Below are positions 46,004 through 55,788 of a stretch of 64,000 bases of DNA, piece by piece. Numbering within the stretch: the first letter of the stretch is position 1; each line of letters begins with the position of its first letter. This DNA is from Paraburkholderia nodosa DSM 21604 (GTDB lineage Bacteria; Pseudomonadota; Gammaproteobacteria; Burkholderiales; Burkholderiaceae). The DNA lies in the NCBI RefSeq assembly GCF_000519185.1, contig NZ_JAFA01000032.1, forward strand, positions 37,034 through 101,033, in the 5' to 3' direction. The notes under the pieces were generated by a model. That model was not told the origin of the DNA and made no database searches. It saw only the letters and a program-made list of their open reading frames with translations. The position numbers and the translations under genes were made by a program.

Positions 46004-47635
46004 TTACTGGGTGCAGTGGGGTTGCCGTTCTGAGGCAGTATTGGTGCCGGTCTGAGTCCCATGCATGCGGCTGGCATTGACCCTGAACGCCGCAACTGCG
46101 TCGCGCAGTTCCAACGCCTGGTCGCTCATCGACTGCGCGGCCGCGGATGCCTCTTCAACGAGTGCGGCATTCTGCTGCGTGAGCTGGTCCATTTGAACGA
46201 CTGCCTGATTGACCTGCTCGATACCCGTATGCTGTTCGCGTGATGCGGCCGCGATCTCGCCCATCAGGTCAGTTACGCGTTGCACGGAACGCACGACTTC
46301 TCCGATCGTCAGCCCTGCTTCGCCAACCTGTTTCGCACCGGTATTGACCCGCTCGACCGACACGTCGATTAGCTCCTTGATCTCTTTCGCCGCACTGGCG
46401 CTGCGCTGCGCCAACGCGCGCACTTCAGCTGCGACCACTGCGAATCCACGGCCCTGTTCGCCGGCTCGCGCAGCTTCGACCGCGGCGTTGAGCGCCAGAA
46501 TATTCGTCTGGAAGGCGATGCCCTCGATCACGCCGATGATCTCCGATACCTTGGCGGAGCTATCGGAGATTTCCTGCATCGTTTCGACTACGCGCCCAAC
46601 TACGACGCCGCCGCGAGTGGCGGTCTCGGACGCATTGATCGCGAGCGCGTTCCCTTGCTTTGCGCTTTCCGCATTTTGCCGAACCGTAGCGGTCAATTGC
46701 TCCATGCTCGAAGCCGTTTCCTCCAGCGACGCCGCCTGTTCTTCGGTCCGGGTACTGAGGTCCGCGCTGCCGGTTGCGATCTGTGCAGACCCCGTGACGA
46801 TGCTCTCGCACCCCGCACGCACTCGTCCGATCAGGCCGGCGAGGTTCGCATTCATGTCCTTTAGCGCTCGCAGCAACATCGACGTCTCGTCGCGTCCGGC
46901 AACGTCGATCCGCGACGTCAGGTCACCGCGCGCAACGGTTTGCGCAATCGTCACCGCCGTGCGCATCGGAACGGTGATCGATCGAGTGATCACGACCGCG
47001 GCGCCTATGCCGATCATCGCCGCGACCGCCATCATCACCGCGGTCGCAGTCAATGCCGTGTGATATGAGGAGGCGGCCTCCTCGCGTGCTTTCGCCGCTC
47101 CCTGGCTGTTCAGTCGAACACTTTCCGTAATCAGGTCTAAAGCCGTCTGGAACGTATGGCCGGCACTGCCGTTCGCAACAGCACGCGCTTCGGCGAAGGC
47201 GGCCTCGCTGGCTCCATCGGAGAGTTCAATTACCCTTGCGTCCTGTGTAACGTATTCGCTCCACGCCTGCTGGATGCGTCGATACATCTGCATTTCCTCT
47301 GGCGACGCAATAAGCTTCTGATATTCCTGCATCGCGATCTCAAGTTTTGCAATCGAGTCATCGTGCTGGGAGCGTTGCCCCTGACGCGCCGACGCGTCAG
47401 GCTCCATTGCCAGGCGAAGGGACGTCCGGCGTACGCCGTTGGCGTAGGCCCGTATGTCGCCGAGCGTTTGAACTGCGGGTAACCACTGATCAGCAATCGT
47501 CTTCGTTCCGTTCTCGTATATCCGCGAGGCCTGGTATGTTGCGAACGCGCCCGTCATGCATAGCAAAACGAGAAGCAGGCCGAAGGCTGCGCCAAGCCGC
47601 ATGCCGATGCCGGCGTTATGAAAAGTGCTCTTCAT
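46004..47635 (-). CDS. Methyl-accepting chemotaxis protein (Tar-like topology)
   Basis: A 543-residue chemoreceptor: TM1 at residues about 12-33, a four-helix-bundle periplasmic sensor (about 34-190), TM2 (MMAVAAMIGIGAAVVI), HAMP, and a signalling domain with the hairpin tip EGIAFQTNILALNAAVEAAR and methylation-type Glu/Gln pairs (TRTEEQAASLEETASSMEQL). ATG 47635 follows GGAGAAC. The last residues do not match the CheR-binding NWETF pentapeptide. The ligand cannot be inferred. Confidence 0.94.
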   Translation of the reverse strand: MKSTFHNAGIGMRLGAAFGLLLVLLCMTGAFATYQASRIYENGTKTIADQWLPAVQTLGDIRAYANGVRRTSLRLAMEPDASARQGQRSQHDDSIAKLEIAMQEYQKLIASPEEMQMYRRIQQAWSEYVTQDARVIELSDGASEAAFAEARAVANGSAGHTFQTALDLITESVRLNSQGAAKAREEAASSYHTALTATAVMMAVAAMIGIGAAVVITRSITVPMRTAVTIAQTVARGDLTSRIDVAGRDETSMLLRALKDMNANLAGLIGRVRAGCESIVTGSAQIATGSADLSTRTEEQAASLEETASSMEQLTATVRQNAESAKQGNALAINASETATRGGVVVGRVVETMQEISDSSAKVSEIIGVIEGIAFQTNILALNAAVEAARAGEQGRGFAVVAAEVRALAQRSASAAKEIKELIDVSVERVNTGAKQVGEAGLTIGEVVRSVQRVTDLMGEIAAASREQHTGIEQVNQAVVQMDQLTQQNAALVEEASAAAQSMSDQALELRDAVAAFRVNASRMHGTQTGTNTASERQPHCTQ

Positions 47636-47950
47636 CAATATTGTTCTCCGCGCAACGTTTCGTGGGAGTCGGCGCACGCTGTGACCGACGCAATGTGAGA
47701 TGACATCAAGGCATATAGCGACGCAATACGGCGAGCACATGAAGAACAAATGCGCTTGCCATGCGCGGATGCCATTTGCGCAAGAGAGTTATGTGCACAA
47801 ACGAACCTGTCGCCGCGCACAACCTTCCTCCAGTTATTTTCATGAAAAGATAGAAAGCTATTGATTCTTGGGGTTGGAAGTAGAAGACCGAGGCGGCTTT
47901 CATGTGCATTGCTTATCATACATATTCCATTCAAAGAAAATCTAGATGTC

Positions 47951-47964
47951 GTTGCGTACGCAAC
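47951..47964. promoter_or_regulatory. 14-bp palindrome GTTGCGTACGCAAC
   Basis: A perfect palindrome in the control region between the two chemoreceptor genes; a one-mismatch copy is at 48276-48289. The function is unknown. Confidence 0.4.
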
Positions 47965-48275
47965 AAACTCTGAGAACGCTCGAGTCGGATGGAAGAGGTG
48001 GTCGCCGGTTCGCCCATCGAATAGGCCTCAACGGACTCGCGGGATGCGACACGGCGAATGCAATGCGCGCAGATCGATAGCCTCAGTTATCGCAACGCAG
48101 TCCGCTCGTGGTGGTTGCGGGCGGTTCAAAGTAGTCACGGCGCACAACCTTTTCCATATTCCTGTCACGAAAAGAGAAAAGATGCGCGTCGCTTCGAGCG
48201 AAGCGAAAAATAAAGTTGAAAGTACCCATCAAGTTCTCCATCGGGCAACCGAAATACAAACGTTCAAGTGAATTG

Positions 48276-48289
48276 GTTGCATACGCAAC
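48276..48289. promoter_or_regulatory. 14-bp near-palindrome GTTGCATACGCAAC
   Basis: Differs from the palindrome at 47951-47964 by one base and lies 150 bp upstream of the second chemoreceptor start. Confidence 0.4.
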
Positions 48290-48439
48290 TAATAGAAATG
48301 CCTGATCGGAGAATCAAGCCGGTTGCGCACTCCAGCATTATGTTTTTGAGTTTTTGCCATTGCGAAAAAAGTCGAACGAAGAGCAAGGGCAAACATCCGC
48401 ATGACGAAAGAGTCGGTTGCACACGCATCGGGAGACATC

Positions 48440-49876
48440 ATGGAATCAACGGGCGCGTCATTACGTTCGCTTTACGCCAGAGCCGACAAACTCATGATCG
48501 TCGTGATCTGGGGGCTGTTCGTCATTTCCTGTTTGCTTGCAGAGAACACCTTCACGTGGGACGCAGTCGCGTGGATCGGGCTGCCCACGGTGCTGACCGC
48601 GTCGGCGCTGGTGCGCTGGCATGGCGGCATGCTTCTCACGCGGTTATGTATTGCGGCGAGCCTGATGACATTCGCTGCGCTGCAAATCTATCAGGAGCGC
48701 GGATTGACCGCGATGCACTTCGGGGTCTTCGTCCTGATGGCGTTTCTTCTCGCGTACAGGGACTGGCGGCCTGTCGTTTGCGCGGCAATCGTCATCGCGT
48801 TGCATCACGTTACGTTCAATTATCTGCAGGTTGCCGGGCTCAACGCATACTGTTTTACGCGCCCCGAGCTTTCAGTGGTCTTCCTGCATGCCGGCTATGT
48901 CGTCGCAGAAGCCGCGTTACTGATCGTGATCGCGAGACGCATGGAGATCGACGGGTTGACGGGGAGGGAGCTTGCCTTGCTGGGAGAAATGCTCTCGCGT
49001 GAAGAGGGTAAGTTCGACCTGCGCCTCCCGCCGATGACGCTCAAGGGTGTCAGCAGCCGTACCTTCAAGAATACGCTGGATGCGATCCATCGCGCGTTGC
49101 AGCAGGTGACCGGAATCGTTGACCGGATGGCCGAGTCATCGGAGGACATCGCGGCCGAAAACCGGCTGTTGTTCGAGCAGATTGCGGCGCAGGCGAACGG
49201 GCTCAAACAGACAAACATTGCGATCGTGCAGATCGCCGGTCGCATCGGGAGCAGCGCAGAACATACCGCTACGGCAAATAGCCTCGCGAGAGAGAGCTCG
49301 GCGGTTGCTCATCAGAGCGGGAAAGCGGTTAGCGAAGTGGTAAGCAATATGAGCGAGATCGAAGCCGCCGTTCAGCGCATGGGGGACATGATCGCGACCA
49401 TAGAAGGCATCGCATTTCAGACCAATATTCTTGCGCTCAACGCAGCGGTTGAAGCGGCGCGCGCGGGAACGAGCGGTCGCGGGTTCGCTGTGGTCGCATC
49501 CGAAGTGCGTACGCTTGCGCAGAGGAGCGCCAATGCCGCCTCTGACGTCAGGCGCCTCATCGTCGATTCGCTGGGGAAGGTCGATCAAGGCGCGGTGCTC
49601 GCCAGACGTGCTGGCCAGGCCATGGAACATGTCGTCGAAACAGTGGGCAGCGTGGCCAGATTGATCGAACAGGTAAGCTCCGCGAGCGACGCGCAGAGCG
49701 GTGACGTCAATCAGTTTAGCCGGGGCGTCGATGAAATGGACACCGCGCTGGAAGGCAACGTCGATCATGTTAAGAAGCTTGCGCAAACGTCCGAAAGCCT
49801 GAATGAACAGGCGCAGAAACTGCGCTCGGCAATTTCGGCGTTCCTCGTTGAGCCCGCGGAAATGCGTCTGGATTAA
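48440..49876 (+). CDS. Methyl-accepting chemotaxis protein with membrane-embedded sensor, no HAMP
   Basis: A 478-residue protein. The first about 185 residues form about six hydrophobic segments with short loops and no periplasmic domain (LMIVVIWGLFVISCLLAEN, FGVFVLMAFLLAYRDWRPVV, VVIAEAALLIVIARR-type ends); a linker leads to a signalling domain with EGIAFQTNILALNAAVEAAR. No HAMP domain is recognisable. HHVTFNYLQVAGLNAYCF in the membrane part resembles MHYT-free sensors of unknown ligand. ATG 48440 follows GGGAG at 6 nt; ATG 48401 is also in frame but has worse spacing. Confidence 0.9.
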   Translation: MESTGASLRSLYARADKLMIVVIWGLFVISCLLAENTFTWDAVAWIGLPTVLTASALVRWHGGMLLTRLCIAASLMTFAALQIYQERGLTAMHFGVFVLMAFLLAYRDWRPVVCAAIVIALHHVTFNYLQVAGLNAYCFTRPELSVVFLHAGYVVAEAALLIVIARRMEIDGLTGRELALLGEMLSREEGKFDLRLPPMTLKGVSSRTFKNTLDAIHRALQQVTGIVDRMAESSEDIAAENRLLFEQIAAQANGLKQTNIAIVQIAGRIGSSAEHTATANSLARESSAVAHQSGKAVSEVVSNMSEIEAAVQRMGDMIATIEGIAFQTNILALNAAVEAARAGTSGRGFAVVASEVRTLAQRSANAASDVRRLIVDSLGKVDQGAVLARRAGQAMEHVVETVGSVARLIEQVSSASDAQSGDVNQFSRGVDEMDTALEGNVDHVKKLAQTSESLNEQAQKLRSAISAFLVEPAEMRLD

Positions 49877-50172
49877 CCAGTAGTTTCAGAAGCAGCGAAA
49901 CTATCGGCTGATTGGGGCCTGCCTGCAGCCAGCGGACGCCCTGGCAACGTCGGCTCAGTGTGAAAGCGAATAGGGCATATCGACCCGTTGCGGCCGCTCG
50001 ACATTCTCCAATGCGGACGTTCGCCCACGAGTCAAGCCGATGTCGTGCCGTCTTCACCAGAAGCAGCGTCCTCTGCGCGGATCGGCGTTTGCGGGTCGGC
50101 GCCGATGCTTCGATGGCATATAAAGGCATTGTCCGCTATGCGCGCGACCGCGGGTGTAACTTTGAGCGCCCC

Positions 50173-50808
50173 TTAATCACGCACGATGGCGTGCGGATCG
50201 ATGGTGTATGGATGCACGGGATTGTTGGGACCAATCTCGGCAGCGACGCGCGACAGCCAGGCAGCGAGCGCAGGATAGGCTGGCAGGTCGATACCGACAT
50301 CGCCTGCGAGGTGCGTGTATGCGTAGACCGATATGTCGGCAATGGACAGGCGACCACCGACCAGGAAGGTCGCCTCCGCCAGAGACCGATCGAGGGCTCG
50401 CAGCGCCTTCGTGGCGGTCTCCTGTTTGGCTGGGACCATCGCAGCATTACGCTTCAACCGCCCCGTCAATGTCCAGAAACGCAAGGAGCCGATGACCGAT
50501 TCGATGTAGTACTGCTCGAAGCTGAGCCATTGAGCAACCTTGGCGCGTCCGAAGCGGTCAGATGGCAGGAAGTCGGTCCCATCTGCCAGAAACTGAAGGA
50601 TCGCATTCGACTCGGACAGAGCGCGGCCGTCTTCCAGTTCGAGCACAGGCACGGCGCCTGAGGGGTTGAGCTTGAGGAAGGCGTCAGTCTGCCCCGCTCC
50701 CTCGAAGATGGAGACCTCTTGGGTCGTGTAGGGAATACCGAGAAGGCGAAACAGAACCCGGATCTTCCAGGCGTTCTGGGAGGGCAGATAGTCGTATAAG
50801 CGCAGCAT
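50173..50808 (-). CDS. Glutathione S-transferase family protein
   Basis: A 211-residue GST. The thioredoxin-like N-domain shows YDYLPSQNAWKIRVLFRLLG (Ser/Asn near the active site) and the cis-Pro with GSH-binding loop GAVPVLELEDGRALSESNAI. The helical C-domain has FLVGGRLSIADISVYAYTH. It conjugates glutathione to electrophiles or acts in a catabolic step. It stands alone. Confidence 0.92.
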   Translation of the reverse strand: MLRLYDYLPSQNAWKIRVLFRLLGIPYTTQEVSIFEGAGQTDAFLKLNPSGAVPVLELEDGRALSESNAILQFLADGTDFLPSDRFGRAKVAQWLSFEQYYIESVIGSLRFWTLTGRLKRNAAMVPAKQETATKALRALDRSLAEATFLVGGRLSIADISVYAYTHLAGDVGIDLPAYPALAAWLSRVAAEIGPNNPVHPYTIDPHAIVRD

Positions 50809-51021
50809 GTCGACTCCTGAGTGAGGAAGCCCAACTATGACTGATGTGGCCCGCGCTCAACACTCCGGATATTGCGCTTAAATTCATCGGGTAACGGAGC
50901 CCGCGCGAAGGGCCTCACATGGCTCTTAACTAATTAACCCCGGACGAGTTCGCCCGACAGTACAGCCTTCGGCCTACGGCCGAAAGCTCATGAAAGGCCG
51001 GACACTAACACCGCAACGTGC

Positions 51022-51042
51022 CCAGGAAACCCAGGCGGTTCA
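51022..51042. mobile_element. IS407-like terminal inverted repeat remnant
   Basis: The sequence CCAGGAAACCCAGGCGGTTCA resembles the inverted-repeat end of IS3-family IS407-group elements from Burkholderia as I recall it (reading inward from TGAACCGCC). No transposase gene is attached, so only one end seems to survive. The comparison was from memory. Confidence 0.35.
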
Positions 51043-51044
51043 TG

Positions 51045-51087
51045 AAAAACACCCCAAAACCTGGACCAATGTCCAATTTTTGGGGTG
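51045..51087 (-). terminator. Rho-independent terminator of the porin gene
   Basis: On the minus strand the stem CACCCCAAAA...TTTTGGGGTG with an inner GGAC/GTCC stem is followed by TTTTTC, 70 bp past the porin stop. Confidence 0.8.
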
Positions 51088-51156
51088 CAATTTACTAGCG
51101 CGGCTTTTCTTGGCCCGGGGTAATGCGTCCACTACCCCGGTCTTCTGAACCTGCTA

Positions 51157-52323
51157 TTAGAACCTGTGGTACATGCCAATGTTGGCTTGAACCTGGTTGC
51201 CGCCCGATGCCGTGTTGCCGAAGTCAGCAGCCGAAGCCTGAGCGCCCTGAGCGTGAACGTACGCGCCCATCACGTATACCGAGGTAAGCTTCGACAGCGC
51301 GTATGTAGCACCCAGCGACGCCTGGTTGATCGAAGCCATCGTGCGACCTTCAGCGGCTTGCGCAGGCGTGGCTGCCGAACCGTAGACGTACGTGTATCCA
51401 GCAGCCAGCGACAGCGCCGGGGTTGCCTGGTACTGCAGAAGGGCACCCACTACGTTGAAGTGGATCGATGCCTGGCCATCGTTGCCTTCATATTGAGCGT
51501 TCGAGTAGCGCAGGCCAGCCGTGTACGGACCAAACTGGTATTGGCCAGCGATTTGAGCGATGCCCGCGCTCTTGAACGCATTGCCACCGTAGTAACCCGA
51601 ACTCGGATAGCCCAGCGCACCGCCGAACGACGGTTGCGCCGTTGCGTTCTGCCAGCCGTTCTCACCCTGGTTTGCGGCATGGAAGTAGCCGCCAGCGACC
51701 GTCAGACCACCTTGAGCGTAGTCCGCAGCCACCGACCACGATTGACCCGAACCCATAGCACCGGCAACGCCGCCGAACGAGTACGCGCCTTCAGCCTGGA
51801 AGCCCTTGAAGATAGGCGAAATGTACTTTACGGCGTTGTTCTGGTTCGTCGTGTTGTCGTTGTTGTCCACGTCGCCCGGGGTCGAGAATGTCGAAGCCGA
51901 AACGGCGTCGCCCGTCAGGCCTTGAACCATTTCCGTCACGGCGTCGATCTGGCGACCCATACGCAGAGTACCGTACTGGTCCGACGTGAGGCCTACGTAG
52001 GCCTGGCGGTTGAACAGCGAACGCGAGGAGCCAATGGGGCCCTGGCCGCCGATGCCACCGCTAGCAATGTTGAAACCGTTTTCGAGCTTGAAGACCGCTT
52101 TGAGGCCGCCGCCGAGGTCTTCCTGACCCTGGAGGCCCCACTTGTTCGACCCCGAGGCACCGCCAACGAGGGCGACTTCCGAGTGGCCATTCACGTTCGA
52201 GGTGTAGCTGATACCTGCGTCCAGCATGCCGTACAGGGTGACCGACGACTGTGCCATTGCTGCCGAGGATGCGGCGAAAGCGGCAACAGCGATAACCGTT
52301 GCCTTGATGGTGCTGTTCTTCAT
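51157..52323 (-). CDS. Gram-negative trimeric porin (Burkholderia type)
   Basis: A 388-residue outer-membrane porin. The signal peptide ends SAAMAQ (residues 1-24), followed by SSVTLYGMLDAGISYTSNVN, the standard first strand. The eyelet loop 3 and alternating aromatic girdle strands are present, and the C-terminus is the usual terminal Phe (MYHRF). It allows diffusion of small polar solutes. The start at 52323 has a GGGACACTGAATTACAG leader. A good terminator follows. Confidence 0.95.
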   Translation of the reverse strand: MKNSTIKATVIAVAAFAASSAAMAQSSVTLYGMLDAGISYTSNVNGHSEVALVGGASGSNKWGLQGQEDLGGGLKAVFKLENGFNIASGGIGGQGPIGSSRSLFNRQAYVGLTSDQYGTLRMGRQIDAVTEMVQGLTGDAVSASTFSTPGDVDNNDNTTNQNNAVKYISPIFKGFQAEGAYSFGGVAGAMGSGQSWSVAADYAQGGLTVAGGYFHAANQGENGWQNATAQPSFGGALGYPSSGYYGGNAFKSAGIAQIAGQYQFGPYTAGLRYSNAQYEGNDGQASIHFNVVGALLQYQATPALSLAAGYTYVYGSAATPAQAAEGRTMASINQASLGATYALSKLTSVYVMGAYVHAQGAQASAADFGNTASGGNQVQANIGMYHRF

Positions 52324-52975
52324 CTGTAATTCAGTGTCCCTGAGTATCTTTTGGATTGGTTTACTTGTTACTGCGCGCCGGAGAATACGGCACCTCCTGC
52401 AAACTCAAGAAACGAAAAAAAAAGACTGTCGCAAAAACGTAACAAAAGGGCGCAATGTCTTGTGCGGCGGGCGATCGATGGACTATTTCGTACCAGGTCG
52501 GCAACGGCGGATGGGTGACCGGCTTCCGGCTGCCGCTGACGTTTGAATGTTCGGGCGAACCGTTCTGTGACCGACGCTTCAAGGCCGGCAACTGCCTGAT
52601 ACGGTCGACCGTAACCGATCCCGAGCCGCGGGTCGTGCAGTCGGTATTGCGAGGGCGCGTATTTGAGTGGAACGGTCATTCCATACCGTCACTCGATGCC
52701 AAATCATCGGCCCTACCCGACAGTCATCGTCCGATTGCCTGGCAAGCCATCGAATCCGTATGTGCGGCTTCGCACACTGCGCTCACCCGGTTAGAGCCGG
52801 GACCTGGCTGGTTTACCTATCCTCGATGGTATCTCGTGGCTTCGCCCGACGGCATGGACGATGCGGAGAATCCATGCCGGCAAGTGGGCGACGAACCGTC
52901 GCGATGTCGAGGCGTCCACCACGAAGAGCGGGCGCGCCACGAGTCGGCATCGCCATCGTAGAGGGGACATTCGCC
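52324..52975. other. Upstream region of the porin and DUF3303 genes; no gene seen
   Basis: The first 130 bp is AT-rich and should hold the porin promoter. A plus-strand frame at 52455-52961 is long but has no ribosome site or family features and an atypical composition (many Cys, Trp and Arg). I treat it as non-coding. Confidence 0.45.
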
Positions 52976-53260
52976 ATGAAATTTATCGTTCAATGGAAAG
53001 GTGAGCCGGCAATGCAGCAGGCTGCAATTGAGCGCTTCATAAAAACAGGCGGTCAGCCGCCCGACAACGTCACGATGGTGGGCCGCTGGCATGCAGCCGG
53101 CGAGTTTAGGGGCGTTGCAATCGTTGAAGCGACGGACGCCAGCGCAGTCGCGGCAATGACGGTCCAGTGGGGGGATGTCTTCTCCTTCACAACGGCGCCT
53201 GCACTGACTGACGAGGAACTCGGTGCTGTTTTGGCATCTCAGCAACGGTCGGCAAACTGA
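52976..53260 (+). CDS. DUF3303 family protein
   Basis: A 94-residue protein beginning MKFIVQWKGEPAMQQAAIER. The short ferredoxin-like, dimeric alpha/beta barrel-like pattern (VGRWHAAGEFRGVAIVEAT, VQWGDVFSFTTAPAL) is that of DUF3303, whose function is unknown. ATG 52976 follows GAGGGG at 9 nt; the longer frame to 52667 is a shadow. Confidence 0.85.
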   Translation: MKFIVQWKGEPAMQQAAIERFIKTGGQPPDNVTMVGRWHAAGEFRGVAIVEATDASAVAAMTVQWGDVFSFTTAPALTDEELGAVLASQQRSAN

Positions 53261-53831
53261 AATCCACAAGCGTTGGATGGCCGGGCCTGGAGCGCGTCGA
53301 GGGGCGCGCTCGGAGCATATTCACGTCATGCCTTTGCCACCAACTCGACGTCCGGCGTCAATGTGGTTGAGCAAGCGGTTATCAGATCAGTGACAAAACA
53401 TCACAAAGTCCAAGCCTACGCCAGGATGCACCAGACGCTGGACTGCTCCGGCATGACGCGCAACGAAGCCGCTACCAAGCCGAATTGCTGACGTAGAACC
53501 CAAGACGCCCCAATGCTGGCAAAGGCTGAATTATCCGCGTAACTCGCCCGCCGGGTTCCGGATTAATGCAGCCGTTCCAACGGCCGGTTTATTCGCTCAC
53601 TTAACGACAGGTCATGGCCAAACTGGGAAATCCATCGGAAGGCCATGCGCAGCGGATTGCCTTCACCTACAAACTTCCGTAGTCGACCCAGAGCGGTCCG
53701 TCGACTCTCTGCATAGCGGACATTCCCTCCGGCGAATCAGCCGTTGAACTTGCGGTACCAAAAGATATCTCGACCAGCAACGTCAAAAGCATCAGGCCAT
53801 GAGGGCTCGTTCCGCCCAAGGGGAACGCAAC
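53261..53831. other. Gap with repeat copy; no gene seen
   Basis: 571 bp of probably decayed sequence. A GCCGTTCCAACGGC hairpin lies near 53570, and the first copy of the AACTTCCGTAGTCGAC repeat is at 53672. No supported frame. Confidence 0.4.
53672..53687. repeat. 16-bp direct repeat, left copy (AACTTCCGTAGTCGAC)
   Basis: Identical to 55789-55804 in the same orientation. The two copies enclose about 2.1 kb with two AT-richer envelope-protein genes. Confidence 0.6.
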
Positions 53832-54386
53832 CTACTTTGCGGCGCCCTTTGTCGCCTGCGTTATGAACTCGGCTTTGGCTGCTCTCGCCAACTCTTCGGG
53901 TATCGGTGTGCTACGAACGGACTTGTCCAGTTCTGCCAGCTCACTGCTGCGGGCAATCAATGCGGGGTACACTTGGGTCAAGCAATACTCGCCAAGGCGC
54001 TTGTATTCCCGTTCTGCGGCCGCGGCGTCTTGCTCATACATGTCAAACATGGACGCTTCCACCTGCTGCAGTTTGCCTGAATATGCGTCATTGTCTGTGC
54101 CTCGAGCCAAGGCGGTGAAGAAGACTTCGCGTAAGCTTGCTTCTTTCATCGCCTCGTAGACCACCTCGGCCTGCTGTGTGTTCAAGCCACCTTTCAGCAA
54201 AAGATCACGGTCGTATGTGAACCAGTTGCGCTCGTAGATTGCTTTCTCGCACGCAACAAGTTTGGTCTGCCCGTCCGCATCTTTGTACGCTCCAAAACCA
54301 TCCTCAACGTCGACGGCCATGGCATCGAGCGGCCACATCGCGTGCGCGACGAAGAGCACTGCAAGCAAAGATTTCATCATCCTCAT
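53832..54386 (-). CDS. Unrecognised secreted protein
   Basis: A 184-residue precursor. Residues 1-24 are a signal peptide (SLLAVLFVAHAMWPLDAMA); the mature part begins VDVEDGFGAY and is helical, with LARGTDNDAYSGKLQQVEAS and a C-terminal basic helix. Two cysteines (ACEKAIY, GEYCLTQ) may form a disulphide. I start it at the first ATG of MRMMKSL; a start at 54377 is possible. I do not recognise a family. It lies between 16-bp direct repeats with the next gene and is AT-richer than its neighbours. Confidence 0.7.
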   Translation of the reverse strand: MRMMKSLLAVLFVAHAMWPLDAMAVDVEDGFGAYKDADGQTKLVACEKAIYERNWFTYDRDLLLKGGLNTQQAEVVYEAMKEASLREVFFTALARGTDNDAYSGKLQQVEASMFDMYEQDAAAAEREYKRLGEYCLTQVYPALIARSSELAELDKSVRSTPIPEELARAAKAEFITQATKGAAK

Positions 54387-54514
54387 CTTTATTGGATACT
54401 TCAAAGATCGCAACAGCAACCGACGAATTGGCGATCGTGGCGCAGGCATTGAAAGGCTGATTTAGGCCGGACATCGTAGTTTTCCCGCGCAAGCCAGCCC
54501 GAAAAAGACATCGT

Positions 54515-55567
54515 TTATGGAGAGATGACGTCCAATTTTGCGATAACACCATTTGTGTTGCTCAGGATGCAGTGTCTTCCTATCTCAACTACGTTTGTTG
54601 AGATGACGTGCCTCAACCTTTCTTCAAACGTAGATTTTTTCATTCCCTGCTGTTCGTACTGAATCCCATCCTCAATGGTTTTGCTTGTTATGTCATTGGC
54701 CAATTGGCTAACGGGCTCGCAACGCAACCTGATGGGGTTGCCATAGAACATTCCGCTGATGCCAGTGGTCGTACTATCGTCAATGCCCTTAAGGATAGGT
54801 ATTCCGCCGATGCGAACCGCATAGATATCATGTGCAAACATACCTTGCGCCATGCACAGGTCATATGGTGACGAGCTTCCATCAACTCCATTCATCGACA
54901 GACACACATTTTTGCCATTTTGTGCGGTCAAGAGTGGCTTGACGAAAGGCTTGCTGTGTTTGTCGTTTTCTTTTTGCTGACTGATCGCGTCATCGACTTG
55001 CTCTTTTTCCCGAGTCGTAAGAGGCGTAATTGTGACAGTTATAGTCGATTTTATATTTAAATCATAGTTCGGATTGTCGGGCCAATTCTTTTTGGCTTGA
55101 TTGCATGCAAGCTGTACTTCAGGACCGATCATCCCAGTTGGCGGAATGTCTCCGAGAACACGATGGTCAGCCGGAACTTCACTGGATTTGATCAAATCTC
55201 CAGTCCATTTCCTGTCGTTGAAACCTAACCATCCGTATCTTGCGTTCTTGCAATCAATCAGATAGTGCGACTCTTTAACCTGAAAACCATACTTGATTGA
55301 TGCTTCGCCATTTTTGTCGAAAACATTTCTCTCCCAAGCTTCGATAAGACCATCATCAGTCTGCCTAACGGAGTTGAGATCAATCTCTGCTTTTACGGAG
55401 ATGGTTAAAGAGGGCGGGGGCGTTGCGTTGACCCATTGAGGCGGCGTGGTCGCGTGTGGATCAGCAGGAATGGTCGATAGGTGCTCTTGACTCCGCTCCG
55501 ACTGACCTACAGTTCCGCACGCCGCACATATGACAGTTAGGAACGCACAGAAAACAGAATATTTCAT
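54515..55567 (-). CDS. Unrecognised lipoprotein with surface-adhesin-E-like segment
   Basis: A 350-residue precursor with the lipobox LTVICAAC. Residues about 65-110 (AWERNVFDKNGEASIKYGFQ then VKESHYLIDCKNARYG) resemble the surface-adhesin E-like repeat (a YxIDC-type motif) of small proteobacterial lipoproteins. The rest is unrecognised, with six or more cysteines. ATG 55567 follows AAGGCGAG; the frame open to 55831 lacks support. The gene is visibly AT-richer than the surrounding genes, which suggests transfer. Confidence 0.72.
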   Translation of the reverse strand: MKYSVFCAFLTVICAACGTVGQSERSQEHLSTIPADPHATTPPQWVNATPPPSLTISVKAEIDLNSVRQTDDGLIEAWERNVFDKNGEASIKYGFQVKESHYLIDCKNARYGWLGFNDRKWTGDLIKSSEVPADHRVLGDIPPTGMIGPEVQLACNQAKKNWPDNPNYDLNIKSTITVTITPLTTREKEQVDDAISQQKENDKHSKPFVKPLLTAQNGKNVCLSMNGVDGSSSPYDLCMAQGMFAHDIYAVRIGGIPILKGIDDSTTTGISGMFYGNPIRLRCEPVSQLANDITSKTIEDGIQYEQQGMKKSTFEERLRHVISTNVVEIGRHCILSNTNGVIAKLDVISP

Positions 55568-55788
55568 TCTCGCCTTTATGATTGATACTGGTGCCGGCAA
55601 AAGTTGCGCGATAGCGGTGATATATCGGTTATCGTCCTGAAAGTGCTTTTCTTTAGGCACCCGTGACCTGTTGCGTATTATCCGTAAAGCCATTGTCGAC
55701 AATCCGTGGCAGCGCGGCGAATGTCTCTTCATGGCCGCACTCGGAAGTTCGTCGCCCAACGCTGCTCGTTCATCATACCGCCCCTCCG

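Larger units (their letters stand above)
47636..48439. other. AT-rich divergent control region between two chemoreceptor genes
   Basis: 804 bp without a supported gene. It holds an imperfect duplication with a period of about 326 bp: GCGCACAACCTT followed by a TGAAAAGA/CGAAAAGA stretch occurs at about 47813-47855 and 48141-48185, and a GTTGC-GTAC/ATAC-GCAAC palindrome follows each at about 136 bp. Such a layout suggests duplicated regulatory sites. Confidence 0.5.
50809..51156. other. Intergenic region with IS end remnant and porin terminator
   Basis: No gene. It contains an IS407-like terminal sequence (51022-51042), the porin terminator (51045-51087) and an 8-bp inverted repeat CCGGGGTA/TACCCCGG (51115-51140). 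Confidence 0.5.

Noticed and set aside
45344..46055. Two plus-strand frames in the gap upstream of the phosphoesterase gene
   Set aside because: Composition is unlike neighbouring genes, starts lack ribosome sites and one frame runs into the 3' end of the chemoreceptor.
51115..51140. CCGGGGTA/TACCCCGG inverted repeat after the porin gene
   Set aside because: No U tract on either strand; the hairpin at 51045-51087 is a better terminator.
52455..52961. 168-codon plus-strand frame between the porin and DUF3303 genes
   Set aside because: No ribosome site or family features, unusual Cys/Trp/Arg content; it looks like chance open frame.
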